Positions 21,156 to 31,412 of a DNA stretch of 64,000 bases are shown here, in pieces. Each line of letters starts with the position of its first letter. Within the stretch, counting starts at the first letter, position 1. A program made the translations under genes and the position numbers. This stretch comes from Ariolimax columbianus (taxonomy: Eukaryota > Mollusca > Gastropoda > Stylommatophora > Arionidae). A model generated the notes under the pieces. That model saw nothing but the letters and a program-made list of their open reading frames with translations, ran no database searches and had not been told where the DNA came from. The stretch spans positions 34,302,119 through 34,366,118 of the forward strand of contig JAVGWX010000012.1 of NCBI GenBank assembly GCA_036924085.1, read 5' to 3'.

Positions 21156-21220
21156 CTTTCTGCTATCTTGTGCCGTGAAGCGACGTGGGAAAATTACTTT
21201 GCCTCCCTTGGACCATTTGT
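21156..21220 (-). other. Probable 5'UTR exon of the KIF9-like gene
   Basis: On the minus strand there is a strong donor, AGAAAG|GTAAGTT, at 21156/21155, with no coding counterpart downstream of it. The first coding exon begins with an acceptor only 3 nt before its ATG, so an upstream noncoding exon must exist, and this donor lies 333 nt away. The upper boundary (transcription start) is a guess. No TATA box is evident. Confidence 0.45.
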
Positions 21221-21707
21221 TTTGCAGCAGTTGATCATGCTATTGTAGGATTCCTGCGAAATCATCTATCCATCTGCCTAGTGGTCTGCGCATGCCTTTG
21301 TCGTAAAACCTTCTGTTGTAAGCGTGAAGTATTAATTAACCAGGTTGCATTCTCATTAGATGTCATATCCATTTTATCTTCTGCCTGGCAGAAGGTGCTT
21401 TATAATATAATTTGCGATGCTCGATCTAAAGTTTGAGAAAACGCCCATGAAAACAGCCAAGGGGTGGATTTGAGTCAGGCACTACTCAGAACAAAGCTTG
21501 CCATCTAAAATGACCAACTGGCGGCTACTGGTGCTTGCCGTCTATGTCAGATTAATCTAAACCTGTGTCACTCCATCCGCAAACTGGAACGTGTTGGAAG
21601 CCAAAACAAGTGACAGGTGCCATGTGTTGTTCTCATTGCGAAAGGAAAATCTTCAAAACGCATTTTCAATTACCCTGCACGTGCACTGCAAAGTCCAGGA
21701 CAACGTT

Positions 21708-21985
21708 CTGCAAGTTCTGGGTCAGTATATCAGACACTGGTCTGCAAGTTCTGGGTCAGTATATCAGACACTGGTCTGCAAGTTCTGGGTCAGTATATCA
21801 GACACTGGTCTGCAAGTTCTGGGTCAGTATATCAGACACTGGTCTGCAAGTTCTGGATCAGTATATCAGACACTGTCCTGCAAGTTTTGGGTCAGTATAT
21901 CAGACATTGGTCTGCAAGTTCTGGGTCAGTATATCAGACACTGGTCTGCAAGTTCTGGGTCAGTATATCAGACACTGGTCTGCAA
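21708..21985 (+). repeat. 34-bp tandem array, ~8 units
   Basis: The unit is TTCTGGGTCAGTATATCAGA plus CACTGGTCTGCAAG. Since 34 is not divisible by 3, each frame cycles through the unit, and all three plus frames happen to be open (136-168 codons). The upstream text reads as random, so I do not call a gene. Confidence 0.92.
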
Positions 21986-22019
21986 GAGCCTCCTTCGTCC
22001 AGCCACTCTAGTGAAACGA

Positions 22020-23670
22020 ACCAGTAGAACAAGAATGGATACAACCGGGGGTGGCAGCAGAAGATTACTGAAAAGTCTGGAAACAACTATCTGTTAGAGA
22101 TTGTTAGGTTGGATAGAGCAAAAGGAGAGAAAAATATGTAGCAACCAACTGCTTCAAAATTTTAGTCGGGGAATCGAAGAACGAGGAGTGGGAGGAACTG
22201 GTGAAGGTCATGACAACACTCTCTGGTACGTGCATCGAAGGAGGCATGGGAAGATTACAAAACAGCCTGTCTTCGATATGAAAGACTCTACACGCACAAC
22301 ACTGAAGACAGATGAAGAGACAGGTCATGGGGTTTTTAAGCGATATGTTGCTTAGGCAGAACAAGGTGATAGAAGTGCCCTTCAGGGTATTCTGAAATAT
22401 ATTTCTGACACGACTATCAGGAATTTTTCCTATAGAGACCTTATAACTGAGGTTTCTGTGGAACATTCTCTTCGCAACAGCAAGAGCGATGCCCTGGGTT
22501 CTGGTGTAGTACAGTATTGCCACACAAAGCAGCTGGAAACAGCATTGATTTAAAATAGGTGGAGGATTTTACCATCAGCATTATGAATACATCAGGGCCT
22601 GAGGTCTGACTCCACAGCTACATTCGTCCACTTTCTAAACATGGCGACTTCACGATGCTAAGTAGCTATTTAAGTATCCTCTTTCAGAATGCCTGTGTTA
22701 AATTACTCGAAAAACTATTGGCCAGAAAAGGCATGCCCCTATGTAGAGAATGAGCACATCTTAACTGGCAACCTGTGTAGTTATAAGTTGCTTATGCCGT
22801 GACATGTATGAGTTTCCAGTTCAAACAAAAACAGTCGCTGGTGATTTTGTTTGTTTCTAGACGATCCATATAACCTTGTGGACTAAGGGATCTTGATGTG
22901 TTATTTGAGCGAAAATGGAACCAATCCATGGCTGATTAACTGGTAAGTAGCTGCCATGGGGGGAAAGAACAACTGCACTCCGTTTTAGATAATGTACAAC
23001 GGGGTCTAATCCAATTTGTCTGGAAGGGCGTCAACGTTTCACGATTGTATCTGTAATGTTCAACGATTAACAATGACCAACATTCAACCTACAGGGACAG
23101 AACGAACGCTGACGTTTGCAGATGTCACCCTCACACACACGGCTGGCTCGGATAGACGCGATGGTCAACAATATGCAGCGATGCAAACAGGACCCAGCAG
23201 TACTCAACGGTAGCTGCAAATCAAGAGCAACGTCTGCTTTTCATTCTATACAGTCTGTTGGTTATGCAAATCTTTACACTGCCCAGGTCACCGTGTGAAA
23301 GGGTGGAACGTATTCATAATTAAGGAGCCACGACTGATTCTTGGTTGTAACTGGGATTCCCCCATTGTGATAATGAGATGCATACTCGGTCTTCTATTTG
23401 TAAATCTAGAAATGCACTCGCGCAGGCTACATTCTGCATTCGAGTAACAAGTCAAAAGACATCCACTACATATTAACATGGTATATATAAAAGAATCCAA
23501 AATCAATAGATGGAGGTCATGAATGATACAGGCAGAGTCAACGATTGTTAAGGTAACCAAGGTAGAGACCAGAACTAATAGGACAAATGGATTCCCAATG
23601 GATATAAAATAAGAAATTGTATGACTAAAAAGCAGACGTCGAGGTTAAACAACTACAATACAATTCAACA
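22020..23670. other. Intergenic stretch, nothing recognised
   Basis: Unique-looking sequence. Short open frames on both strands lack domains and splice context. I find no second copy in the window and no RNA gene. Confidence 0.45.
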
Positions 23671-23677
23671 ATAGTAC

Positions 23678-24156
23678 GCTTAGGCGACCAGGCCTGTCGC
23701 ATCGAATGACTATGTCCATGACCACGACTGATGGCCGCGTCCCAGTTCTGTTGGGGAGGTGGCGATCTGTTTTAGCCAAGTGTTGAGAGGGCGGCCCCGA
23801 TGATGTCTCCAGGATGAGCACGGCTTTTTCCCGTAACTCGCCCCCACAACCTGTCGGAGCCTTTCGTGGGCTGTGACTTGCCGGGAAAGGCGAGCAACGT
23901 GACCGAAGAGGGAGAGACGACGGCGATCAATCGTTGAGACAATTCCTGCAAGCTGAGTACGTCGAACAACTTCACTGTTGGAAACCATGTCTTGCTAGAC
24001 GATCCCGAGGATGCGCTTCTGGTTGTGCAGGTCGAAGGCAGCAAGACGCTGCCGGTCCTGCTGTAGTAGTGTCCAGGTGGAAGGCCTCAAGACGCTGCCG
24101 GTCCTGCTGTAGTAGTGTCCAGGACTCAGAGCCGTACAGGAGAATGGGGACAATGC

Positions 24157-24200
<44 letters not shown>

Positions 24201-24960
24201 ATACGAAGCCTGGTCTCCAGGGAGAGCCTTCGCTGGGACCAGACTCTGCAGAGCGAGTGCATGGAGAATCCGCTAAGCTCATCATACGGGTGATGTCGTG
24301 GCTGCTGCGTGCGTCATAGGACTGTCTACTGCCGAGGTATACGAAGCTTGCAACAGTGTTGTCGTTAACAGTGACGCTCAGTGCTGAGGGGCCCCTGCTG
24401 AGGTATTGGATTTTCGTCTTCGTCCAGGAAATGTGCAAGCTTAGGTAGATAGTCGATCGATCCAGTGTCTTTATGGGGCATACCAGGGCCTGAGAATCGT
24501 AGTCCAGTGTGACGATGTGATCAGCGTAGACGAGATAGGTTACCCGGGAGTCGCCGACGAGGATCCTTGGGTTGTGTGCAGAAGAATGTGTGAAGATCCA
24601 GTCCACGGAGCAGCAGAAAAGTGCGGTGGCGAGGACGCAGCCCTGTCGGACACCAGATGATGTGGAGAACTCCTCTGAGAAATCCTGCTCGAGCCGAATT
24701 TTAGCGCTGGTGTGACTGTGAAGCTTCTCAATTAGGGTCAGCAGGGCGCCTGGGATACCCCCGCATTGTAAGGCCTTCCACATGGCGTGTCTGTTTCACA
24801 GACTAAAAGACAGCCCGCAGTTTTGTGAGGAGGTTGATGGCGAGAGTGGCGTCAATGGTGGAGCCAGAAGCTGTGAGCCCTGACCGTTGGGGGCGACGAT
24901 GCCTCATAAAAAGGGGCTGCAGTCTAGAGAGGAGCACATGTTCGAAGACCTTGCCGGGAA
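23678..24960 (-). pseudogene. Non-LTR retrotransposon ORF2 relic (RT plus C terminus)
   Basis: Reading the minus strand from 24960: LSVPGKVFEHVLLSRLQPLF, SGVRQGCVLATALF, then YLVYADHI where the catalytic YADD should be, LYGSESWTLLQQDRQRLEAF, VVRRTQLAGI, LFGHVARLS and RGRPLNTWLKQ. The second catalytic aspartate is His, and stops, a 46-bp tandem duplication (about 24031-24123) and an (AAGT)n run break the frame. I cannot place the clade with certainty (RTE- or CR1-related). A sister relic is at 10695-11400. Confidence 0.82.
24156..24200. repeat. (AAGT)n microsatellite inside LINE relic
   Basis: About 11 perfect AAGT units interrupt the reverse-transcriptase relic just after its duplicated block. 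In the minus frame they read as (LLTY)n. Confidence 0.95.
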
Positions 24961-25384
24961 CGGACAACTGAAAAGTCATAACACTTGAGATAAATATGCT
25001 GCCTTGTGGATCTTATGTAGCTGTACTGGGCGGTGAGAAATCTATCTAGTTAAGACTTCTCTGTTTTAATGAGAGATAATATTGTTTCTATGGGGAACGG
25101 GACATGTAGGACACACAGCCTCTAGTATGGTAATGTTGGTTGCGGCATCAGCTTAGGCTATGAGGTAGTTGAGACCTCTTTTATGGCTTCGACAACTGTT
25201 TCTGTCTTTCTTCAGAATATACAAAAGGGATGGCTATGACAAGAGTGGATAGCGGACATGAGGACTCGAACCTACGGGATCTCGTATCGATCTTCTGTCT
25301 AGGTCATGCTTGTTTTCAAAATTGAAAGGGCTAACAACAATGCCTTAAAGACAACCAAAGTGGGACATTGGAAATGGGTAATGG

Positions 25385-25622
25385 TAACATTTTTAAGTTA
25401 GTTTATGTGAGTCGTTGATTATTACATTGGCTAATCAGTTTATATGGGTTGTTGATTATAATTTCTGCCAGTCAGTTTATGTGGGTCGTTGATTATCACA
25501 CCAGCCTGTCAATTTATGTGGGTCGTTGATTATCACATTGGCAAGTCAATGTATGTGGGTTGTTGATTATAAGATCGGCAAGTCAGCTTATGTGGATCGA
25601 AGATTATCACATTAGCCAGTTT
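25385..25622 (+). repeat. ~37-bp degenerate tandem repeat, 5-6 units
   Basis: Units are of the form CAGTTTATGTGGGTCGTTGA followed by TTATCACATTGGCAAGT, with point changes. The array runs directly into an inverted family D copy. Confidence 0.85.
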
Positions 25623-25985
25623 GGTCAGGCAAAATATATTGATCAGACATGTTAGGGTCAGGCAAAATATATTGATCAGACATGTTAGTCAGGGTCAGGC
25701 AAAATATATTGGCCAAGACCGTCACCTCGTCTTCCATTCAGTCTTTCCTGGAAACGTGATGTTTATATGGCAGCTTGGCTAACAAGGTGAGGAATGGACG
25801 TGATTCCCGTAGTAGTGAGCGACACGGAGATGAAGCCAAGCAAAGCACAACCGTCTGGATGACCACGATCCACCTTCATCAGCACGTTCGGGATGTTAGG
25901 AAAGCTACAACAAAACGAAACTCAACGTCCTTTTCAGGGCGCACAATAGGGAAAATCTACTCACTGTGTAAATTATGATTGTTCT
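25622..25985 (-). repeat. Dispersed repeat family D, copy 5
   Basis: Reverse order of family D blocks. Three GGTCAGGCAAAATATATTG units come first, then TCACCTCGTC, GTAGTAGTGAGCGACACGGA and CCTTTTCAGGGCGCACAATA. Confidence 0.85.
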
Positions 25986-26480
25986 AGTAGCCTGCTGGTT
26001 GTATATACTTCTTGTTCATCCTCTCGTGCGTCTTTCATTGCTTGACACATGGCTCATTTCAAAGTTCTGCAGTCTGTGGAATGCCTGATCCTAGATTCAA
26101 ACCTTTACCCATAACGACATGCAACTTAACATAATTGGATTGTTATGGATTTTCTTGTCTGAAATGCTTGCACCTGTTATACTGCCACTCCCACCCCCTC
26201 TCCTCTTCTTTGTATCCACAACTCGTGTGCCATCCTATATAGTTTGTGTATTTCTTTTCCAAGAATATGTTACTTCCAAATTTAAAAAAAATGTTTGACA
26301 TTTCAGAAACAACGCACACCGAGTTATTTCACTCTTTACGTATTTTCTGAGGTGGCAGGTTACAGTGGCTTCTCTTATATCATTACCAAATAAAGCTGCC
26401 TTGTAGGCTTCTGACTGTAGTGCAATGTTAAGCTTCTCAGTAGGTTCACAACCTACGGGACCTCAGCGTTGCTCCCCACC
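25985..26480. other. Intergenic stretch, nothing recognised
   Basis: No gene, repeat or motif that I can name. Confidence 0.4.
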
Positions 26481-26724
26481 TCGTTGACTAGAGGTTTTCA
26501 AAGTTTTTTAATCCGCGGCTCCCTTGACCTGTTCATAAATTACCGCGGCTCATCTCTATACTATATATAAGCAATTGTACCCACAATAAATATTAATGAC
26601 TTCTGAATTTGCGTATTTTACACCTGATACCAATTGTGATGGGCAAATAAGTTAAGTTTCGTACACAAAATTTATAAGACTATTTTTAAAATGAAAAACT
26701 AAATTAATTGAATTAACTGACAGT

Positions 26725-28800
26725 TTCATGACACCTTATACTAGTTCCAGTTTGATGGCACCTTATACTAGTCCCAGTTTGATGGCACCTTATACTAGTC
26801 CCAGTTTGATGCCACCTTATACTAGTCACAGTTTGATGACACATTATACTAATCCCAGTTTGATGACACCTTATACTAGCCACAGCTTAATTACACCTTA
26901 TACTAGTCCCAGTTTGATGACACCTCATACTAATCCCAGTTTGATGACACCTTATACTAGTCTCAGTTTGATGACACCTTATACTAGTCACAGTTTGATG
27001 ACACCTTATACTAGTCACAGTTTGATGACACCTTAAACTAGTAACAGTTTGATGACACCTTATACTAGTCCCAGTTTGATCACACCTTATACTAGTCCCA
27101 GTTTGATCACACCTTATACTAGTCCCAATTCTATGACACCTTATAGTAGTCCCAGTTAGATGACACCTTATACTAGTCCCAGTTTGATCAGACCTTATAC
27201 TAGTCCCAATTTGATCACACCTTATACTAGTCCCAGTTTGATCACACCTTATACTAGTCCCAGTTTGATCAGACCTTATACTAGTCCCAATTTGATCACA
27301 CCTTATACTAGTCCCAGTTTGATCACACCTTATACTAGTCACAATTCTATGACACCTTATAGTAGTCCCAGTTAGATGACACCTTATACTAGTCCCAATT
27401 TGATCACACCTTATACTAGTCCCAGTTTGATCACACCTTATACTAGTCACAATTCTATGACACCTTATAGTAGTCCCAGTTAGATGACACCTTATACTAG
27501 TCCCAGTTTGATCACACCTTATACTAGTCCCAGTTTGATCACACCTTATACTAGTCACAATTCTATGACACCTTATAGTAGTCCCAGTTAGATGACACCT
27601 TATACTAGTCCCAATTTGATCACACCTTATACTAGTCCCAGTTTGATCACACCTTATACTAGTCACAATTCTATGACACCTTATAGTAGTCCCAGTTAGA
27701 TGACACCTTATACTAGTCCCAGTTTGATCACACCTTATACTAGTCCCAGTTTGATCACACCTTATACTAGTCACAATTCTATGACACCTTATAGTAGTCC
27801 CAGTTAGATGACACCTTATACTAGTCCCAGTTTGATCACACCTTACACTAGTCCCAGTTTGATCACACCTTATACTAGTCACAATTCTATGACACCTTAT
27901 AGTAGTCCCAGTTAGATGACACCTTATACTAGTCCCAGTTTGATCACACCTTATACTAGTCCCAGTTTGATCACACCTTATACTAGTCACAATTCTATGA
28001 CACCTTATAGTAGTCCCAGTTAGATGACACCTTATACTAGTCCCAATTTGATCACACCTTATACTAGTCCCAGTTTGATCACACCTTATACTAGTCACAA
28101 TTCTATGACACCTTATAGTAGTCCCAGTTAGATGACACCTTATACTAGTCCCAGTTTGATCACACCTTATACTAGTCCCAGTTTGATCACACCTTATACT
28201 AGTCACAATTCTATGATACCTTATAGTAGTCCCAGTTAGATGACACCTTATACTAGTCCCAATTTGATCACACCTTATACTAGTCCCAGTTTGATCACAC
28301 CTTATACTAGTCACAATTCTATGACACCTTATAGTAGTCCCAGTTAGATGACACCTTATACTAGTCCCAATTTGATCACACCTTATACTAGTCCCAGTTT
28401 GATCACACCTTATACTAGTCACAATTCTATGACACCTTATTGTAGTCCCAGTTTGATCACACCTTATATTGGTCCCAGTTTGATCACACCTTATACTAGT
28501 CCCAGTTTGATCACACCTTATATTGGTCCCAGTTTGATCACACCTTATAGTAGTCCCAGTTTGATCACACCTTATACTAGTCACAATTCTATGACACCTT
28601 ATAGTAGTCCCAGTTTGATCACACCTTATATTGGTCCCAGTTTGATCACACCTTATACTAGTCCCAGTTTGATCACACCTTATATTGGTCCCAGTTTGAT
28701 CACACCTTATATTGGTCCCAGTTTGATCACACCTTATATTGGTCCCAGTTTGATCACACCTTATATTGGTCCCAGTTTGATCACACCTTATACTAGTCAC
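26725..28800. repeat. 27-bp satellite array (~77 units) with 108-bp higher-order period
   Basis: The unit is CCTTATACTAGTCCCAGTTT plus GATCACA. From about 27100 on, four unit variants repeat in fixed order (a 108-bp period, about a dozen times): ...CCCAGTTAGATGACA, ...CCCAGTTTGATCACA (twice), ...CACAATTCTATGACA. The minus strand is open for 637 codons (TSIRCDQTG-type nonapeptides), but that frame starts with GTG, not ATG. The plus frame is broken by TAG in each higher-order unit. Confidence 0.95.
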
Positions 28801-28977
28801 AAAGTCAGTGAGAAAGATGAGCTTGCTTCTTCATCATCAGTTCTTCAAATCTGGGCACAAATGTGGAAATTGCGATTCGAACCGCAAACATGTCGCCCAA
28901 AGAATATCTATATTTATTGTTGGATCTTGGCCACGGCCATCTAGATAATATTATTCTATATAATTATAGATCTAGAT

Positions 28978-29165
<188 letters not shown>

Positions 29166-29449
29166 ATGATTCTAGACGGCCGCGACTTGGCTCATAATAT
29201 CGAGCCTAATACTTTTCCCAAGTACCGCCACGCCATTAGCCGAGAAACTCGACGCACCTTGGAGCCACAACACACAGATTGAAAACCTCTAGACTAAGGT
29301 GTTGTAAACATAGTTTACAGGTGCACGATGTGGCCGAACGATGTGGTCTTGCGTCTTGGTCAGTAGTATGTTTCATCGGACCTTGCCACTAGAAACCTGA
29401 TTAGTTTGTTGTTTTCTGCCCACTCCCACCATTGAATGAAGTGAGGGGG

Positions 29450-29533
29450 AGGGACGGTTGGTTGGTTTCTAATGCCCGCAATGGGTTGGTAACCCTTTTG
29501 TGCTCCCTAAAAAGGACGTAAATGAAACTGGTT
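29450..29533 (+). repeat. Family D head fused to CR1/L2-group tail (insertion target)
   Basis: ATGCCCGCAATGGG and GTGCTCCCTAAAAAGGACGT are family D head sequence. AAATGAAACTGGTTGTATAC after it is the start of the CR1/L2-group LINE tail, which resumes at 33874 beyond the large LINE insertion. Confidence 0.8.
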
Positions 29534-29545
29534 GTATACTGACTC

Positions 29546-29759
29546 GGATCGCCGCAAGACGAGCTACTGCGAAAGCATTTGTCAAGAATGTTTTCATTAA
29601 TCAAGAACGAAAGTCAGAGGCGCGAAGACGATCAGATTCCGTCGTAGTTCTGACCATAAACGATGCCGACTAGCGATCCGCAGGAGTTGCTTCGATGACT
29701 CTGCGGGCAGCTTCCGGGAAACCAAAGTGTTTGGGTTCCGGGGGAAGTATGGTTGCAAA

Positions 29760-29792
<33 letters not shown>

Positions 29793-29832
29793 TCCAGGAG
29801 TGGAGCCTGCGGCTTAATTTGACTCAACACGG
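29546..29832 (+). rRNA. 18S rRNA fragment (partial, inside a LINE)
   Basis: From GGATCGCCGCAAGACGAGCT to TTTGACTCAACACGG the text follows the eukaryotic small-subunit rRNA core as I know it: GAAAGCATTTGTCAAGAATG, CGTCGTAGTTCTGACCATAA, CAGCTTCCGGGAAACC, GGGGGAAGTATGGTTGCAAA and AAGGAATTGACGGAAGGGCA. It is sense, 287 bp, from the middle-to-3' third of 18S, with a few differences. It is not a functional rRNA gene. It begins exactly at the LINE insertion boundary. Confidence 0.93.
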
Positions 29833-30146
29833 CCAACACTGAAATGACTGACATGCCGAGACCACTTTTCTGGGGTCTAATATGGAACTGGTGCTGGATT
29901 TAGACCCTCAGAAATCTGGGGTTATGCCCCCTGTGGCTCGGTTGGTCTGCATCCAGTGTTTGAAAAAGGAATTGACGGAAGAGCACTATCAGGAGTGGAG
30001 CCTGTGGCTTAATTTGACTCAAGACGCAAACAATGTAGAACGACTGACAAATCGAGAGCACTTTCGTTGGGTCTAATATGGAACGGGTGCTGGAATTAGA
30101 CCCTCGAAAATCTGGGGCTACCCTCTAAGTAACTTGATTGTCTCGC

Positions 30147-30182
<36 letters not shown>

Positions 30183-30480
30183 ACCTGCGGCTTAATTTGA
30201 CTGAACACGCCAATACTGTAGAACGACTGACGAATCGAGAGCACTACCGTTGGGTCTAATAATGAACGTACGCTGGTATTAGACTCACGGAAGACAAGTC
30301 AGCTCTCTAACACTCTAATGAAAGAATGCTACGGAAATCGTGTTTAACCCCGCAGAAACCGCAGATTTCAAATACCTGGTCATTGACAAACAAAAGCCCT
30401 CAATAAATTCGTCTAGCCAAATAGTGAACGGTTGCTGGAAATAGACCATCTGAAGACAGGTCAGTTTTACCCTACTAATG
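29770..30480 (+). repeat. ~185-bp tandem monomers carrying decayed 18S segments
   Basis: AAAGGAATTGACGG starts at 29770, 29965 and 30148 (spacing 195 and 183). Each is followed by CAGGAGTGGA-CCTG-GGCTTA and then GACTGAC-AATCGAGAGCAC and GTCTAATATGGAACGG. The last part resembles the next 18S stretch (GATTGACAGATTGAGAGC). A fourth, partial monomer (GTGAACGGTTGCTGG) is at about 30424. Confidence 0.85.
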
Positions 30481-31400
30481 ACAGGGCGTTGCTACGGAAA
30501 ACCAGCTCATATCGAGAGGAGCCGCAGACACTTTGGTTCACGTATCAGGCCGATAAGCCAATGGCGCGAGGCTACCATGTGGGGGATTACGGCCGAACCC
30601 ATGTAAGCCGCAATCCCGCCCAAAATCTCAGCACCACTGCAATAGGAGGCTCCTACATGTTTGGGACCTGGGGCTCGCGCCCCAGCCCTATCCGGTAGAG
30701 CCGCAGAAAGAGGTCTCTGCCGCCCGCCGATCAAAGCGGGCGGGCAGCTGCCTGATACTCACCTAATACGGCGATGGGGTGCGAAACCACCAACATAAGA
30801 CTTAGTTCCTGGTCGGGGTGTCGAAAACAGTAGAGCAGCCACCTCACTGTGAACTGTCGAGACTCAACCAATGACCATGAGATCTGTCCGCACACTAGGC
30901 GAACAACATCTCTGTGACATTACCAGGCTTGTCCCCTGGTTAAATGCACTTATGCCTCGATACCTACCTCTGTACGCTACCAGCCATATAGCTAGCTTGC
31001 TGGACGCAGAAGAGATGCAGACCAGCGAACATTGCACATCTGCCCCACTGTGTCAACATCCCAGGTGGCGGGGAATGCTAGGCGTACCATCTCTGCATAG
31101 AAGCCAAGAAATTAAAGGGAGAAAGAGATACCCCACTCACATGCAAATGCTACGTTTCTGGCAGGACGTGACGATCCTGGGGTACAGACACACTGGACTG
31201 CCTCTCTTCCGGGTAAACCAGTCCATATCATATATCATCTCACATATTATCATCGCACCCTATAGACACGAGTAGTGAAGACTCGATAGTCTGGTAAGAC
31301 AACTTCCATAAGAGAGACAACTCTGATCATAAACAACTGCTGCCTTGCAGATAGGCTGGGGACAGCCAAAGACTAAGAAGGGCATCCCTACAGAAACGCC
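30480..31400 (+). other. LINE 5' leader with GC-rich hairpins; no ORF1 recognised
   Basis: Inside the LINE insertion. GGGGCTCGCGCCCC (about 30670-30683) and CCGCCCGC...GCGGGCGG (about 30721-30744) can fold as stems. One open frame of 134 codons (30871-31275) shows no coiled coil, RRM or zinc knuckle. I take the stretch as untranslated leader or a collapsed ORF1. Confidence 0.5.
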
Positions 31401-31412
31401 TGTTGAAATCGG

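Noticed and set aside
21185..21436. 83-codon frame upstream of the kinesin gene as a divergent gene
   Set aside because: No domain, no splice sites or partner exon, ordinary length for chance. The minus-strand 5'UTR exon is better supported here.
21708..21985. Derivation of the 34-bp array from the family D CAGTATATTTTGCC block
   Set aside because: Only about nine bases (GGTCAGTATAT) agree; not enough to claim descent.
26725..28800. CRISPR-like array of short repeats
   Set aside because: Units are contiguous with no unique spacers, the genome is animal, and no cas-like gene is near. It is a satellite.
29546..29832. Functional 18S rRNA gene or rDNA array
   Set aside because: Only 287 bp of the gene are present, flanked by LINE and repeat sequence, with differences at positions that are usually invariant.
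29534..29832. rDNA-targeted (R-type) LINE insertion site
   Set aside because: The target duplication is in a CR1/L2-group tail, not in rDNA; the 18S text is inside the inserted unit, not the flank.
30871..31275. 134-codon frame as LINE ORF1
   Set aside because: No coiled coil, RRM or CCHC knuckle is visible, and neighbouring leader sequence looks untranslated. Left as unassigned.
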